Origin: Nageia nagi
Taxonomy: Eukaryota; Pinophyta
Length of the DNA: 64,000 nucleotides
NCBI GenBank assembly: GCA_050084985.1
Contig: JBITNC010000001.1
Location: forward strand, 131,874,001-131,938,000
Direction: 5' to 3'
Shown: piece after piece, positions 47,154 through 57,650 of the stretch
Numbering within the stretch: position 1 is the stretch's first letter
Layout: the number at the start of each line of letters is the position of its first letter
Notes under the pieces: model-generated
The model's input: only the letters and a program-made list of their open reading frames with translations
Databases searched by the model: none
What the model was told of the DNA's origin: nothing
Translations under genes and position numbers: made by a program

Positions 47154-48890
47154 TTGCCACCCTATTAAGCAAGCTTTGTCCTCAAAGCTTGTACACACCA
47201 TACATCAAAACATAATAGCCTACACACATTAACATAATATTATCACACATCACCATAAAATACCCTACTAATCTACTAAGGAGGTTCATTACATTGTTGA
47301 TGCCTTTGAAAAGTTTTATATTCAAAGCTTTTCAAAATACAAAGTACAATCCCTCCATAAATAATAGAGAGAGTAGAGAGCCAAGGAAGTCAACTCATCC
47401 AAAGTAGCCAACAATGCACCAAATCTGAATAGGAGCCCATATGAGTATCAAAATCTCACCAAGGTAATGATAATGCTATTATTTAGGAGTGGAAAATAAA
47501 AAGAATATTCCAAAATAGTCAACAAAGAAACCACCACACTTCTATTGTGTTATGAAGTCCTCCTGCGATGCTCTAAAGTTTATCTACTACACTTTAAAAT
47601 CTTAGCATGTATACTCCATGAAATCCTACTGATCTACCATGTCCATGCTAATATAAGTGAGAGGGATATCCTCACACTCTAAAACATGCTTCAATAAACT
47701 TGAATAAAATGGATCCACCTCATCTACATTGAGAGAAGTGAGAGGAAGGGCCTCACACTCTACATCATGCTTCTCAAAATTCGAAGAAACTAACTCCTCA
47801 ACAATAAACCCATGAAGGTCTTGATAAGAAAAATTAAGTTTCTTCTTAAGAGTGGTTAATGTATTAATCAAGTCATTAACCATGTCATGAAATTTAATTT
47901 TATCCTTTTCAAGTGTTTCCCAAAGTTTATTAATATCCTCTTCTTTCTTATATTATTCCAATGTATGTGTATGTAAAGGTGGAATAAAAGTATCCATTTT
48001 AAAAAATTAAAATGACTATCAAATAAATTGCCAAAATTATAAATTTTTTATTGTATATAGGTATGATGAATAACCATCCATATCAGAAATTTTATCTAAA
48101 ACTGATTTCACATGCCATAGTTATGAAGATTTCACCTTTTCCCCTTTGTTTATCAAAATTACAATCACCATTTTTATCATAAAGTAAATAATTATCCTTG
48201 AAAAGAACTAAAATTTTCACTATAAACTCTTGATACTAATATATAAAAACTAAAAAAACTTTAGAAGCAAATTCAAAATAATGAAAAAGATATGGTTGAT
48301 TTACTCTTACCCCTTCTAGATTTTAAAGCATTGATAAGGAGACCCCAATCTTCTTCTTATGAAATATTAAATATAACTCCAAACATTCTAAAACTTAAAT
48401 TTTGCACTCTTGAGATGCAATTATGAAAACCCTTCAAATTTCAACCATAAAATTACAATAATGAAAAAGATATGGTCAAATACTTTTACCTTTTTTTTTT
48501 ACAATTCTAGATCTAGGGTTTTTAAGGGGAAACACAAATCTTCTCATAAATCAACTAATACAAATTAAAAAGATCTAAAATTTTTATATAATTATTCTCT
48601 TATATATACCAAACTTCTCTAAAAAATTTAGAAGCAAAAACCCCTTATTTCACCCTATATAACCACTTTATTATGAAATATGAAATGCTTATAGAATCTG
48701 CAAACAAGCTCCAAAATACTTGAAAGTTTTCTTGCACCTTCATGATGTGATTCTCTAAAAACCCTCAAAATTTCAAAATAAAATTCATATTTATGTATTA
48801 TATATGAACTATTTAATTCAATCCAACCAAAATAAAAATCATTTAAGTTAAAAAAACCCACAACTGCCAAAACCATGCTCTGATACCACT
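47154..48890 (-). other. Internal region of the array, no pol
   Basis: Purine tract complement at 47154-47170. Minus-strand frame 47626-47883 (85 residues) carries two ~25-residue repeats (KHDVECEALPLTSLNVDEVD and KHVLECEDIPLTYISMDMVD) encoded by ~75-base tandem DNA units. I do not recognise it. 48280-48560 has imperfect repeats around AAAAAGATATGGT. A live partner would have to supply enzymes. Confidence 0.55.
48877..48888 (-). other. Primer-binding site, tRNA-iMet type
   Basis: TGGTATCAGAGC on the minus strand, an exact match to the known plant initiator-Met site, two bases inside LTR b. A decayed copy (TAGTATCAAAG, about 49527-49537) stands at the same place beside LTR c. Confidence 0.85.
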
Positions 48891-49209
48891 TGTTAAGAAC
48901 CCACTATTTCATAATAACTAGATTACTCAAAAATATATATAAAAACACTTCACTATACAAATACCATTCAAATATGCAAAACCATTACAAAATACCACTT
49001 ACTAAAGTAATAGAATCACTTGCACCACTTTGAGGGAAGCACCTCCTAGAGAATAAGTTCTCTCCTCAAATGAAATATATTTCTTACTTTCTTATTACAA
49101 TAGATAATGCCTCATATAAATATGTTTTTGTTAACCTTCACCTTTCAAACCTATTACATGTGGAATAAATACTAATATAACATAAACAACATGTTTTGGG
49201 CTCATAACA
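48891..49209 (-). repeat. LTR b of the array
   Basis: TGTTAAGAACCC...GGGCTCATAACA, 319 bases, with perfect TG/CA ends and short inverted termini. Shared by the two internal regions. Confidence 0.8.
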
Positions 49210-49539
49210 TTGCCACCTCCTTAAGCAAGCTTTATCCTCAAATGTTGTAAATACCATACATGAAAACATACTAGCTTACACATATTAACATAATCCCACC
49301 ACATATCACCATAAATAACCTACTAATATTATAAGGAGGATGATTGTTATAGCAAAAGGTTGACCTATTAGTGAATCTACATACTTAGGATCTTAACAAT
49401 CCATCATGCTCCATATCTAACATCCTTGGCAGATCTCACTCATGAGGAATCTCACTCTATTCTTTTCTAGGTATCCCATTCCATGAAAGCCCTTTTTGAG
49501 GATTCAAACTTGGGATGTATGGCCTACTTTGATACTAAA

Positions 49540-49854
49540 TGTTAAGAACCCATTGTTTCATTCTAATTACATTATTCAAAAATACACAAAACCACTTCAA
49601 TATGCAAATACCATTCAAATATGCAAAACCATAACAAATACCACTTATGGAAGTAAATGAATTGCTTGCACCACTTTGAGGGGGGAACCTCCTAGAGAAA
49701 AATTTCTCTCCTCAAATGAAATATATTTCTTACTTTCTTATTAAAATAGGGAAGGCCTCATATAAATAGCCTTTTGTGATCCTTCACCTAACAAACTATT
49801 ACATATGGTATAAATACTAATATAACATAAATAACATGTTATGGGGTCATAACA
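49540..49854 (-). repeat. LTR c of the array
   Basis: TGTTAAGAACCC...GGGGTCATAACA, 315 bases, the outermost LTR. It is immediately followed by the target duplication and the resumed CCD frame. Confidence 0.8.
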
Positions 49855-50665
49855 TGATTCATGAAAACCTAAAAATTCATTCAAAAAGAAGTGGTTAGGC
49901 ATCCCATAACTCCCAAATATTTTTCACTTCCAAAGCATTTTCAAAATATCTTAAGGCATCCTCTTGGCAAGTTGAGTGGCCCTAGGGATCTTCAACCCCT
50001 TAAATGACATCAAGCTCACCAACATAAGTCTTTTTTATTTTGATGATAATTTAATAGTGATGTATGAATCCGATCTATCATACATTATGTGAGTAATAGA
50101 CATCAATGATGTGGAAACTATCAAGAGATATTTTTTTTATGGGAATATTTTGATGGGTATGATTGCATACCCAAAGATCAACCTGAAAAATTGGTGAGCT
50201 CCTCACTTTCCACTATGGTCCCCTCCCCCCATTCTTGAACTATTTTGTGTGGCCATTTGAGGAGAAAAGGAGATCAACATCAAAATCCTCTTGCTACTTC
50301 AATCATGTTTCATCCATGAATTCACTATCACAAAAAAGGATGCCATATTTTTGCACATTAAAATAGTGGTAAAGCCCATTCACATGATTCTGGGTGATGG
50401 GTCTCCAATTAGGTGCAACACTAGGGAAGTTCCTTGGTCAAGGCTTCTCTCCAATTACATAAAAAATGACTCCACCATGAGTTGGTTTGAGATGTTGGGT
50501 TTCAATTTCTTTGATTGTTTGAATGTATGGGATGGGGCCCATGATATTGTATTGATTATCATCAATTTTTATCTAATTAGACACATCTTAGAAAACATCC
50601 ATCATGGAAATGGTCTGGATAAGTGTGATCACATGGAGGGTGACATAGGAGCCTCTTTGTTCTAA
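49855..50665 (+). pseudogene. Carotenoid cleavage dioxygenase (CCD4/NCED-like), middle part
   Basis: Resumes right after the array: MKT.KFIQKEVVRHPITPKYF (family VQTYKFL.E...HPIFPN.F), VALGIFNPLNDIKLTNISLFYFDDNLIVMYESDLSYIM (about 49960-50090), DINDVETIKRYFFYGNILMGMIAYPKI, then FIHEFTITKKDAIFLHIKIVVKPIHMILGDGSPIRCNTREVPWSRLLSNYIKNDSTMSWFEMLGFNFFDCLNVWDGAHDIVLI (50310-50560). The iron-ligand region (family HDFA.T..Y) keeps its His in HEFTITKKD. After about 50665 the C-terminal third, with the last His ligand, is missing. Stops and small indels confirm a dead copy. No introns are evident, so it could be a CCD4-type intronless gene or a retrocopy. Confidence 0.8.
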
Positions 50666-50789
50666 GTGTTTAGAGTTCATGGTGATCAATCAATGAGTTC
50701 TAACAAAAAAGAATCAATATACATACATGTCTATTAGTTCTTTATTGCCAAAGATTTATGGGGTTCTTAAGGTGGATTTGGAGAGAGTG

Positions 50790-51130
50790 GAAGAGTGCAT
50801 GATGGCATCAAGGGTGTACATGTAAGGGTGATGTAAATGGTTTCATAGAATGCAATGATCATAAGGATCCATAAAATGGAAATGTTGAAAGGGCCCATGA
50901 TTTGTTGGAGAAGATGCATGATGCAGACACTAACATAGTTTCATTAAATGTAATGATTGTAGAATATATGTACAAAATAGATACATTTAGAAGACATGTG
51001 AATTTTTTGATAAGATGCATAATACAAACATAGTTTCATAGAATTCATGATGTAGGATATGTTAAAAGGGCTTGTGAATTATTTGATAATATGAATATGT
51101 ATGGTGGATGGTATGGTCCATATTTGATAG
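50790..51130 (+). pseudogene. PPR protein fragment, two or three units
   Basis: VNGFIECNDHKDP.NGNVERAHDLLEKMHDADTNIVSLNVMIVEYMYK, then after a frame change FHRIHDVGYVKRACELFDNMN. These match consecutive plant PPR units (family YVQNGNVEKARELFDKMHD.NVVSWN.MI). With fragments at 44835 and 46106 this suggests an old PPR locus spread across the CCD region. Stops and shifts throughout. Confidence 0.65.
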
Positions 51131-51681
51131 TGAAAAATTATTTGACAAGATTGATGATGTATGGTGGATGGTATGATCCATAGTTGATAATGAATTTTGA
51201 AATTGATATGAGTATTGTGAATAATTTGTTCACATACAATCAACTGTTCAGCTCATTTCAACCATCGACCAACTTAAGAGAGCCCTAGATGGTCATTTGC
51301 ATCTCGTGATGCTAGATGATGCCTATGATATAATAAATAAACATCAAATTATATAGGTATATTATATTATTAAAAGTACTTTATTATTTAGGTATGTGTT
51401 TATTTAATGGTATATATTTATGTGTTAATGAGAAAATTAATGTTTTTATTTTTAGCTTAATATATTTTAAAAATAAGAATATTTATAAAGACCATTTTAA
51501 TTATTAAAATTTAATATTAGTTCAATGTTTTAATATATCTACTTTTGTATTTTTATATATTACTTTCCTTTGTTTTCTTTTCATTCAAATCAAATTTATA
51601 TACTTAAAATAAAAATTAGTTCATGAATTTTGAAATCCTTCTCTAATTGTCATTTTTGGTAGAAGATATAAAAAAGGATGC

Positions 51682-51918
51682 GATTATCCTCCTACCAAAT
51701 TGGGCCATATACTTTGGGCATTTATGCTATATACCTTGGGAGTTTACACCTCAAATCATCCAAAATCAATCAACTTGGACAAATCAAGGCCAAACATAGT
51801 TAGATACAAGCACCCATTACCAATCTGAACCTATTCTATCAATTTACATCCAATTCTATATGCAACCTAAAGATCACAAATGCCTAAGGTATGTTATAAA
51901 TTTGGTGGTAGGATAACC
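51682..51918. mobile_element. MITE-like element with ~40-base terminal inverted repeats
   Basis: ATTATCCTCCTACCAAATT at 51682-51701 is the inverted complement (few mismatches) of AATTTGGTGGTAGGATAACC at 51899-51918. The match extends inward through CATATACTTTGGGCATTT against AAATGCCTAAGGTATGTTAT. No open frame, total ~237 bases. The target duplication is unclear, so the superfamily cannot be given. Confidence 0.55.
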
Positions 51919-52595
51919 TTCCCTTATAGAAACTCATGCACTTTCCTTACAAAGAGATTTGGTTAAGGTTGCATTACTTTAAATATCATCCTTCAAGAAG
52001 GAAGTATCCTTAAGACATGTCTCAATTCTAGTAAGAAGAATAAATAATGAGGAGTACTATAGTTCCATCCTTACCTTATTATTAGCCTCCTTAATACACA
52101 TTTGAAAAATTTACAAGGTGAATCCATCATGTGGAATAGCTTTAGCTCCACCTTTTGTCTTATTATTAAGCACCTTGAAACACATTTTAAAAATTAGCAG
52201 GGTGAACTGATCATGTGGGAGTACTTCACCTCCACTATTACTTGCATTATATATTAATGAATGTTTAATTCCATTCCTTTCTTTATAAAGTATTAAAAGA
52301 TTGGTCATTGTTAACACATAAAAATGATTTTATGTTTTTAAATCAATAAATTAATGAAATATGTTTGGCCTAACTATATGTCTTGAATGGATTAAAGTGA
52401 TAATATCAATGTTTGGCTTGAATATGAATATTGCATGGTTTATCTTGAATATTGCATGGGTTATCTTGAATATTGAATGGTTTACCTTGAGTATTGCATG
52501 AATTATCTTGTTTATTGATGTATTTATCTTAAATCTTGTGAATTAACCTTATTTATGTGGATGCACGCCGACCTATGGGCGGTATTACCTATATC

Positions 52596-52605
52596 TATAT
52601 AAATA
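52596..52605 (+). promoter_or_regulatory. TATA box of the 5' LTR
   Basis: TATATAAATA, followed by AGGGATCTAATAGTAAGTCC, conserved in the old Tat LTR. Transcription likely starts about 25-35 bases downstream. The 3' LTR copy is at 59004-59013. Confidence 0.6.
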
Positions 52606-53012
52606 AGGGATCTAATAGTAAGTCCACAACAACAAGGATACACATGATCCCGCGTATGGTCTTGTAAGTGGCTACCCCTTAAGGTATCTCTTGGTACCGC
52701 CTACAAGGCTGTGGTTTGTGTGCTTCCTTTCGCGAGCTATCCTGACATCTACGATCTATTCTGATATCACACTGCTATCTGAGACATCTGTATTAAAGCT
52801 CTGGACTTGATTGAGAGATCAAAAATCATCAAAAGAAGGCCACCGGCACTCCCTTATGAACCAGGAACACCGTCGGTGCTCTATTATCTCTGAAACGGAC
52901 CGCCCGCGGTCCTCTTTTTGCATCTTCACAGGTGACTACGTTTTTGAGAGGCAGTTCATCATCAGCACATCGCCAACATCTTCATCTTTCATTGTCAGGT
53001 ACGTTCCGTGAG

Positions 53013-53018
53013 GTAAGT
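53013..53018 (+). promoter_or_regulatory. Splice-donor-like site in the LTR
   Basis: GTGAG|GTAAGTATAC is a near-perfect plant 5' splice consensus. It is kept in the old Tat LTR (7535-7540), in this LTR and in the 3' LTR (59421-59426), and nearly so (TCATAG|GTAAGGATAC) at 15281. Confidence 0.4.
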
Positions 53019-53281
53019 ATACAAACCACAGTCTTGTTTGATTACATTTCTGAATTGGTTATTTTGTTTATTGTTATCTAGAATAAATTGCTATCTTTAG
53101 TTCAAATACAAATATATTGGGTTTGTAGATATTTATCTATTTATTTATTTGCATGCTCAATTTTATTTGTAAACATTTGTGAGAATAAATTGCTATCCGT
53201 AGCTAGAATACAGATAATATTGAGTTTGTAGATAATTACTTATTTATTTATTTGCACTCTCAATTTTTATTTGTAAACATT

Positions 53282-53299
53282 TGGTGAACCCGACGTGAA
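53282..53299 (+). other. Primer-binding site complementary to tRNA-Trp
   Basis: TGGTGAACCCGACGTGAA lies two bases after the LTR and is the complement of the 3' end of plant cytosolic tRNA-Trp (...TTCACGTCGGGTT + CA + CCA, as I recall it) over 18 bases. It primes minus-strand synthesis. The gag ATG follows after two bases. Confidence 0.8.
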
Positions 53300-53301
53300 A
53301 C

Positions 53302-55530
53302 ATGCTTTCTGATTCAACAATGGGTAGAGATATAAATGAATTGTCAGATTATCCTTCATTAGTTCAATCATTGCCTGAACAAAATAAAAGAAAAAGAAAA
53401 ACATGGAAAGGAATAGAGCCAACTAGGAAAAGTGCTAGAATAAACAGAGAAAGTGCTCCTAGGATTATCAAAGATAAACTGCCAGATGAGGAATCCTATC
53501 ATGGTGATTCCGAAGATAATGATAGCTTGGATAATGAAACCCTTGAAGTAGGAATCTTAGAAAATCTAGTTCTACCTTTGGAAAATAAATCACAATTGGT
53601 TCTTTATCGTTGGGTAAAATCTAACAATTCAAACCTCACTGAAGATAAACTAAGGTTGATACAAAAATTCATAGAACATTTTGGGGCATTCTACAAGTTC
53701 TCTGAAGATCCTACCATAGTTTATTCATTGCATAAAATCTATGAATTTTTAACAGTGAACGATTTCAGTTTTTCCTTTAGAACATTTCTGGATGAACCAA
53801 TCTTTTTTTTAAACATCATGATCGATCATAATAAGACCGTTCACGATCTAAACCCTGTAGAAATAGACCGCCCGCGGCCCATTTCTACCATGGAAAGTCA
53901 TATTAACTTTTGTATGCTCCATCATGATCAAAATTCTTTTGCCCCTGAGATAGTTAAACAAAATGTTTGTGAACCCTCTTCGGCATTTGCATATCATAAA
54001 CCAATAACATTATAAGAAGAAGATGATGAAATAATTGAGTTTGATGATGAGTCTGATAGTGAGTTAGAAATAGAACTTGAAATAGACCCTGTTGCACAAA
54101 AACTTCTTAATGCTTACCCTTTTTGGTCGGATAAAGAAAAGAAAATCAAAGAGATAGAGGTAAAGAAAATAATAAAAACAAAATCTTACCGGAAAGCTCA
54201 AGTGAGTGTAAGACAGGTCATCATGGGAGAATTAGAAAATCAACTGATTCATGAATGGAGAGAACAAATAGGAAGATTCACTCCTGGAATACTTGATTAT
54301 GAAAGTGAAGAAGAACCTGAAAATATGGATTTCATAAATAAGCAACCTGAAGATAATCCAAACTCACAAATTGAAAAAGAAAAATCAGATAAAATGAGAG
54401 CTCAATTAGCAAACATGGCTGAACAATTAAAAAGGCTAATACATTTAAATGAAGCAAAGGAGAATGAAAAACTAGAAGAAAGTCACCCTCTTTGTTCAAG
54501 AATAAGAAGTAAAATTTGGGAAGGGAAAGACATAGATTTTGAAAAATATAATGGTAGGAGTGATCCGAGAATGCATATTGTAATCTTTGAAGAAGCAGCT
54601 TATAGACATCAACATGATTCTGATATGTTAGCTAGATTTTTTTCACTTAGCCTAGGGGAAAAAGCATCTGACTGGTACTACGGACTTGAAAATCAAAGCA
54701 TCAAGAGTTATGAGCAACTAAAACGTGAATTCATAGATCAATATCAATATAACATAAAGAGAAAACCACTCATTATAGATCTTGCCAAAATGAAACAGGA
54801 AGAAAATCAGCCATTTAGCAAGTTTTTAGCCAAATGGAAGAAAATTGCAAACTTCATAAACTTGAATGAGAAAGAACTAAAACACATGTTGATAAACTCC
54901 ATTAGAGATGAGATGATGCTTGAATTCCTTAACTATATAGACCAACCCCTCTCTGAAATGATTGATTCCATGATTCGAAAAGAGCAACACATGATGAAAA
55001 TTGGTTTGTGGAAACTTAGAAAAGAAGAAAGGGAAACTGCAACAATCAACATAATCACACAAGAAAAATGCAAACAAAAATCAAGCAAGCCTCTGACTCC
55101 CCGAGTATACACTAAAATCATAGAAGATCATAACGAGTTGTTGCAATCATTAATGAAAAAGGGTCTAATTCAATTGCCACCTGTAAACCAACAAGCCACT
55201 AAAACTACAGGAGGATTTTGCCTATACCATAGAGTTCATGGCCACAAAACATGTGAATGTAGAAAATTCAGAGATATCATCCAAGATCTGGTAGATAGAA
55301 AAGCAATCTCATTTGAAAAACCTAACATAAAAGGGAAAGCTCCTGTGCATGCAGATAATAGAAACTTAGGAATCTACAAAGACCCCATGCCCAAACATAA
55401 TACAGGAGTAATGTATGCACAGGAAAATACAATAAAGAGCCCTACTATCACTGGGGCACCATGGTGTAAGAATCAACATGAAGCTAGCACTAGCGGGGGT
55501 GAGTTGCCCTTCGGAAATATCATTTGGTGA
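53302..55530 (+). pseudogene. gag: Gag polyprotein with a single in-frame stop
   Basis: One frame of 742 sense and stop codons from ATG 53302 to the TGA at 55528-55530. It is broken only by TAA at 54013-54015, probably a C-to-T change of CAA. N-terminal third: basic NKRKRKTWKG, then acidic. Around the stop the downstream codons continue as an acidic stretch (EEDDE, FDDESDSE). The Retrotrans_gag core is at 54530-54870 (FEKYNGRSDPRMHI, DMLARFFSLSLGEKASDWYYGL, LKREFIDQYQYN, KMKQEENQPFSKFLAKWKKIANFI). A knuckle-like CLYHRVHGHKTCECRKF is at about 55221-55271. It forms the particle and packages RNA in live relatives. No protease follows. Stop readthrough or a functional sister copy is possible. Confidence 0.85.
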
Positions 55531-56635
55531 GTACCCATGATCATACTAATACTAACGGAACTAACATTAGGGTAGACATGCTAACCAACACTATGGTAGG
55601 GGAAATGGGGATCCATTTTTAGGTAAAAAGAGGAGCGCCAGCGCTCCATATCTATTAGTGAAGATCGCCGGCGGTCCTCTTCCGTGATTTATTTTTGTTG
55701 GAATGAAAGTCACTAGATCCCCCTCAGTATGGAGATCTAGCTCTTGGGTCACTATTTTGCATATCTCTGGGGGCAGATATCAGTTCTTAAATCATTCTGC
55801 AGGCCTCTTGGCATGGTGCTCAGTTTTATCTCATATACAGTGATCAGTATTATCTTATGTATATCAGGCTCCTTGGTGCACAAAGGTTGACAAAATTTAG
55901 GATACAGGTTCGTCTGGATGAGCATAGTACAGCCATGATACCAGAAATTTGAAAAAATAGAATAAAAAGGGAAAAATAATTGGCTAGGGTATTCAACAGG
56001 AAAACCCTAGGGGCAATTCGAAAAACCAGTGTAAAGGTAGCTAAAATCTGAAAACAAGCAAAAGCATAATAAGGAAAAGGTAGGAGATGTAATGTACCTG
56101 ATGACCAGCAGGAGAATCAGCCACCAGGGTAGCTCTGTGTCCCTCCTCGGTGTGTGATTGGCAGGGCCATAGCGTACAACATAGCAATACAGGAAGAATC
56201 ACCTAGTGATAATGACAAAAGCACAAGTTAAACCTCTCTAAAGTGATCTCTCAAGCTTTAGGATGCTCTCAGCTATGAAAATGATAGGATGAACAAATGA
56301 GGAAGGGTGGGACCCCTTTTATAGAAAGGTTAGGGCACACACTTCAAGATGAATTTTGATTTAAGCATTTGGCATACGTGGACAAGCAATTAAGCATCAA
56401 TCTGGAATCTAGGAGTGATTCGCAGGGACCTAATTTTCACAGTTTTTGATGAGTCCTCAAGAAAAGGACCGCCCGCGGTCTTTGAGAAGGCCGCTGGCAT
56501 TCTAAGTCAGCAAGAAAGGATCACCCGCATTCCTTTATCCAGAAAATTAGTTTATCAAGTATCATGGGTGCATCGTAGGTGTTTGATCAACATTATATCC
56601 AGGAGAATATTGCTTTGAGTTTCATGTTTGCAGAC
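55531..56635 (+). other. Non-coding internal region after gag
   Basis: No pol remnant. Contains GC-rich palindromes (55632-55647, 55662-55677, 56466-56533) and degenerate CTCTTGG/CTCC..TTGG blocks at 55700-55900 that resemble the Tat 3' subrepeats. The open frame 56415-56618 covers three palindromes and shows no domain. Confidence 0.7.
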
Positions 56636-56636
56636 C

Positions 56637-57650
56637 CGAGTAATCAGCTTATCATGTGCCTATGAGTGGAGTCCAGCTCCCGTGATCAGATTATCATGCT
56701 TGTGAGAGGAGTCTAGCTCCCATGATCAGATTATCATGCTTGTGAGAGGAGTCCATCTCCCATAGTCAGCTTATCATGTGCTTATGAGTGGAGTCCAGCT
56801 CCCATGATCAGATTATCATGCTTGTGAGAGGAGTCCAGCTCCCATAGTCAGCTTATCATGTGCCTATGAGTGGAGTCCAGCTCCCATGATCAGATTATCA
56901 TGCTTGTGAGAGGAGTCTAGCTCCCATGATCAGATTATCATGCTTGTGAGAGGAGTCCAGCTCCCATAGTCAGCTTATCATGTGCTTATGAGTGGAGTCC
57001 AGCTCCCATGATAAGATTATCATGCTTGTGAGAGGAGTCCAGCTCCCATAGTCAGCTTATCATGTGCTTATGAGTGGAGTCCAGCTCCCATGATCAGATT
57101 ATCATGCTTGTGAGAGGAGTCCAGCTCCCATAGTCAGCTTATCATGTGCCTATGAGTGGAGTCCAGCTCCCGTGATCAGATTATCATGCTTGTGAGAGGA
57201 GTCTAGCTCCCATGATCAGATTATCATGCTTGTGAGAGGAGTCCAGCTCCCATAGTCAGCTTATCATGTGCTTATGAGTGGAGTCCAGCTCCCATGATAA
57301 GATTATCATGCTTGTGAGAGGAGTCCAGCTCCCATAGTCAGCTTATCATGTGCTTATGAGTGGAGTCCAGCTCCCATGATCAGATTATCATGCTTGTGAG
57401 AGGAGTCCAGCTCCCATAGTCAGCTTATCATGTGCTTATGAGTGGAGTTCAGCTCCCATAGTGAGCTTATCATGTGCCTATGAGAGGAGTTCAGCTCCCA
57501 TAGTCAGCTTATCATGTGCTTATGAGTGGAGTCCAGCTCCCATAGTCCGATTATCATGTGTTTATGAGTGGAGTCCAACTCCCATAGTCTGATTATCATG
57601 TGCTTATGAGTGGAGTTTAGCTCCCATTATCAGCTTATCATGCTTCTTGG
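56637..57650 (+). repeat. ~41-base tandem array with alternating units
   Basis: About 25 units of two types: CAGCTTATCATGTGC.TATGAGTGGAGTCCAGCTCCCATA/GAT and CAGATTATCATGCTTGTGAGAGGAGTCCAGCTCCCATA/GAT. They alternate, giving ~82-base dimers. A longer block is repeated as well: 56840-57125 recurs nearly identically from about 57128, so there is higher-order structure. Units near 57430-57650 are more diverged. Confidence 0.9.

Larger units (their letters stand above)
46837..49854 (-). mobile_element. Three-LTR retroelement array inserted in the CCD pseudogene
   Basis: Order on the plus strand: LTR a (46837-47153), internal (47154-48890), LTR b (48891-49209), short internal (49210-49539), LTR c (49540-49854). 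Transcription direction is minus: a primer site precedes LTRs b and c, and a purine-rich GGAGGTGGCAA tract adjoins a and b. A single target duplication, TAATT (46832-46836) and TGATT (49855-49859; one transition), brackets the whole array. It therefore arose by one insertion followed by unequal LTR recombination and a deletion. No pol or clear gag is present. Confidence 0.75.
52309..53279 (+). repeat. 5' LTR (971 bp)
   Basis: Starts TGTTAACACA and ends TTTGTAAACA. Early part has ~23-base near-repeats (TGAATATTGCATGG.TTATCT, 52425-52530). Then TATA at 52596, three GC-rich palindromes at 52837-52912, a splice-donor-like AG|GTAAGT at 53013, and two similar ~80-base U5 blocks ending TTTATTTGCA..CTCAA (53090-53279). 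Confidence 0.95.

Noticed and set aside
54877-55121. Minus-strand frames inside gag
   Set aside because: Antisense shadows of the well-supported gag frame.
56637-57650. CRISPR-like regularly spaced repeats
   Set aside because: Units are contiguous and alternate without unique spacers. The context is a plant retrotransposon.
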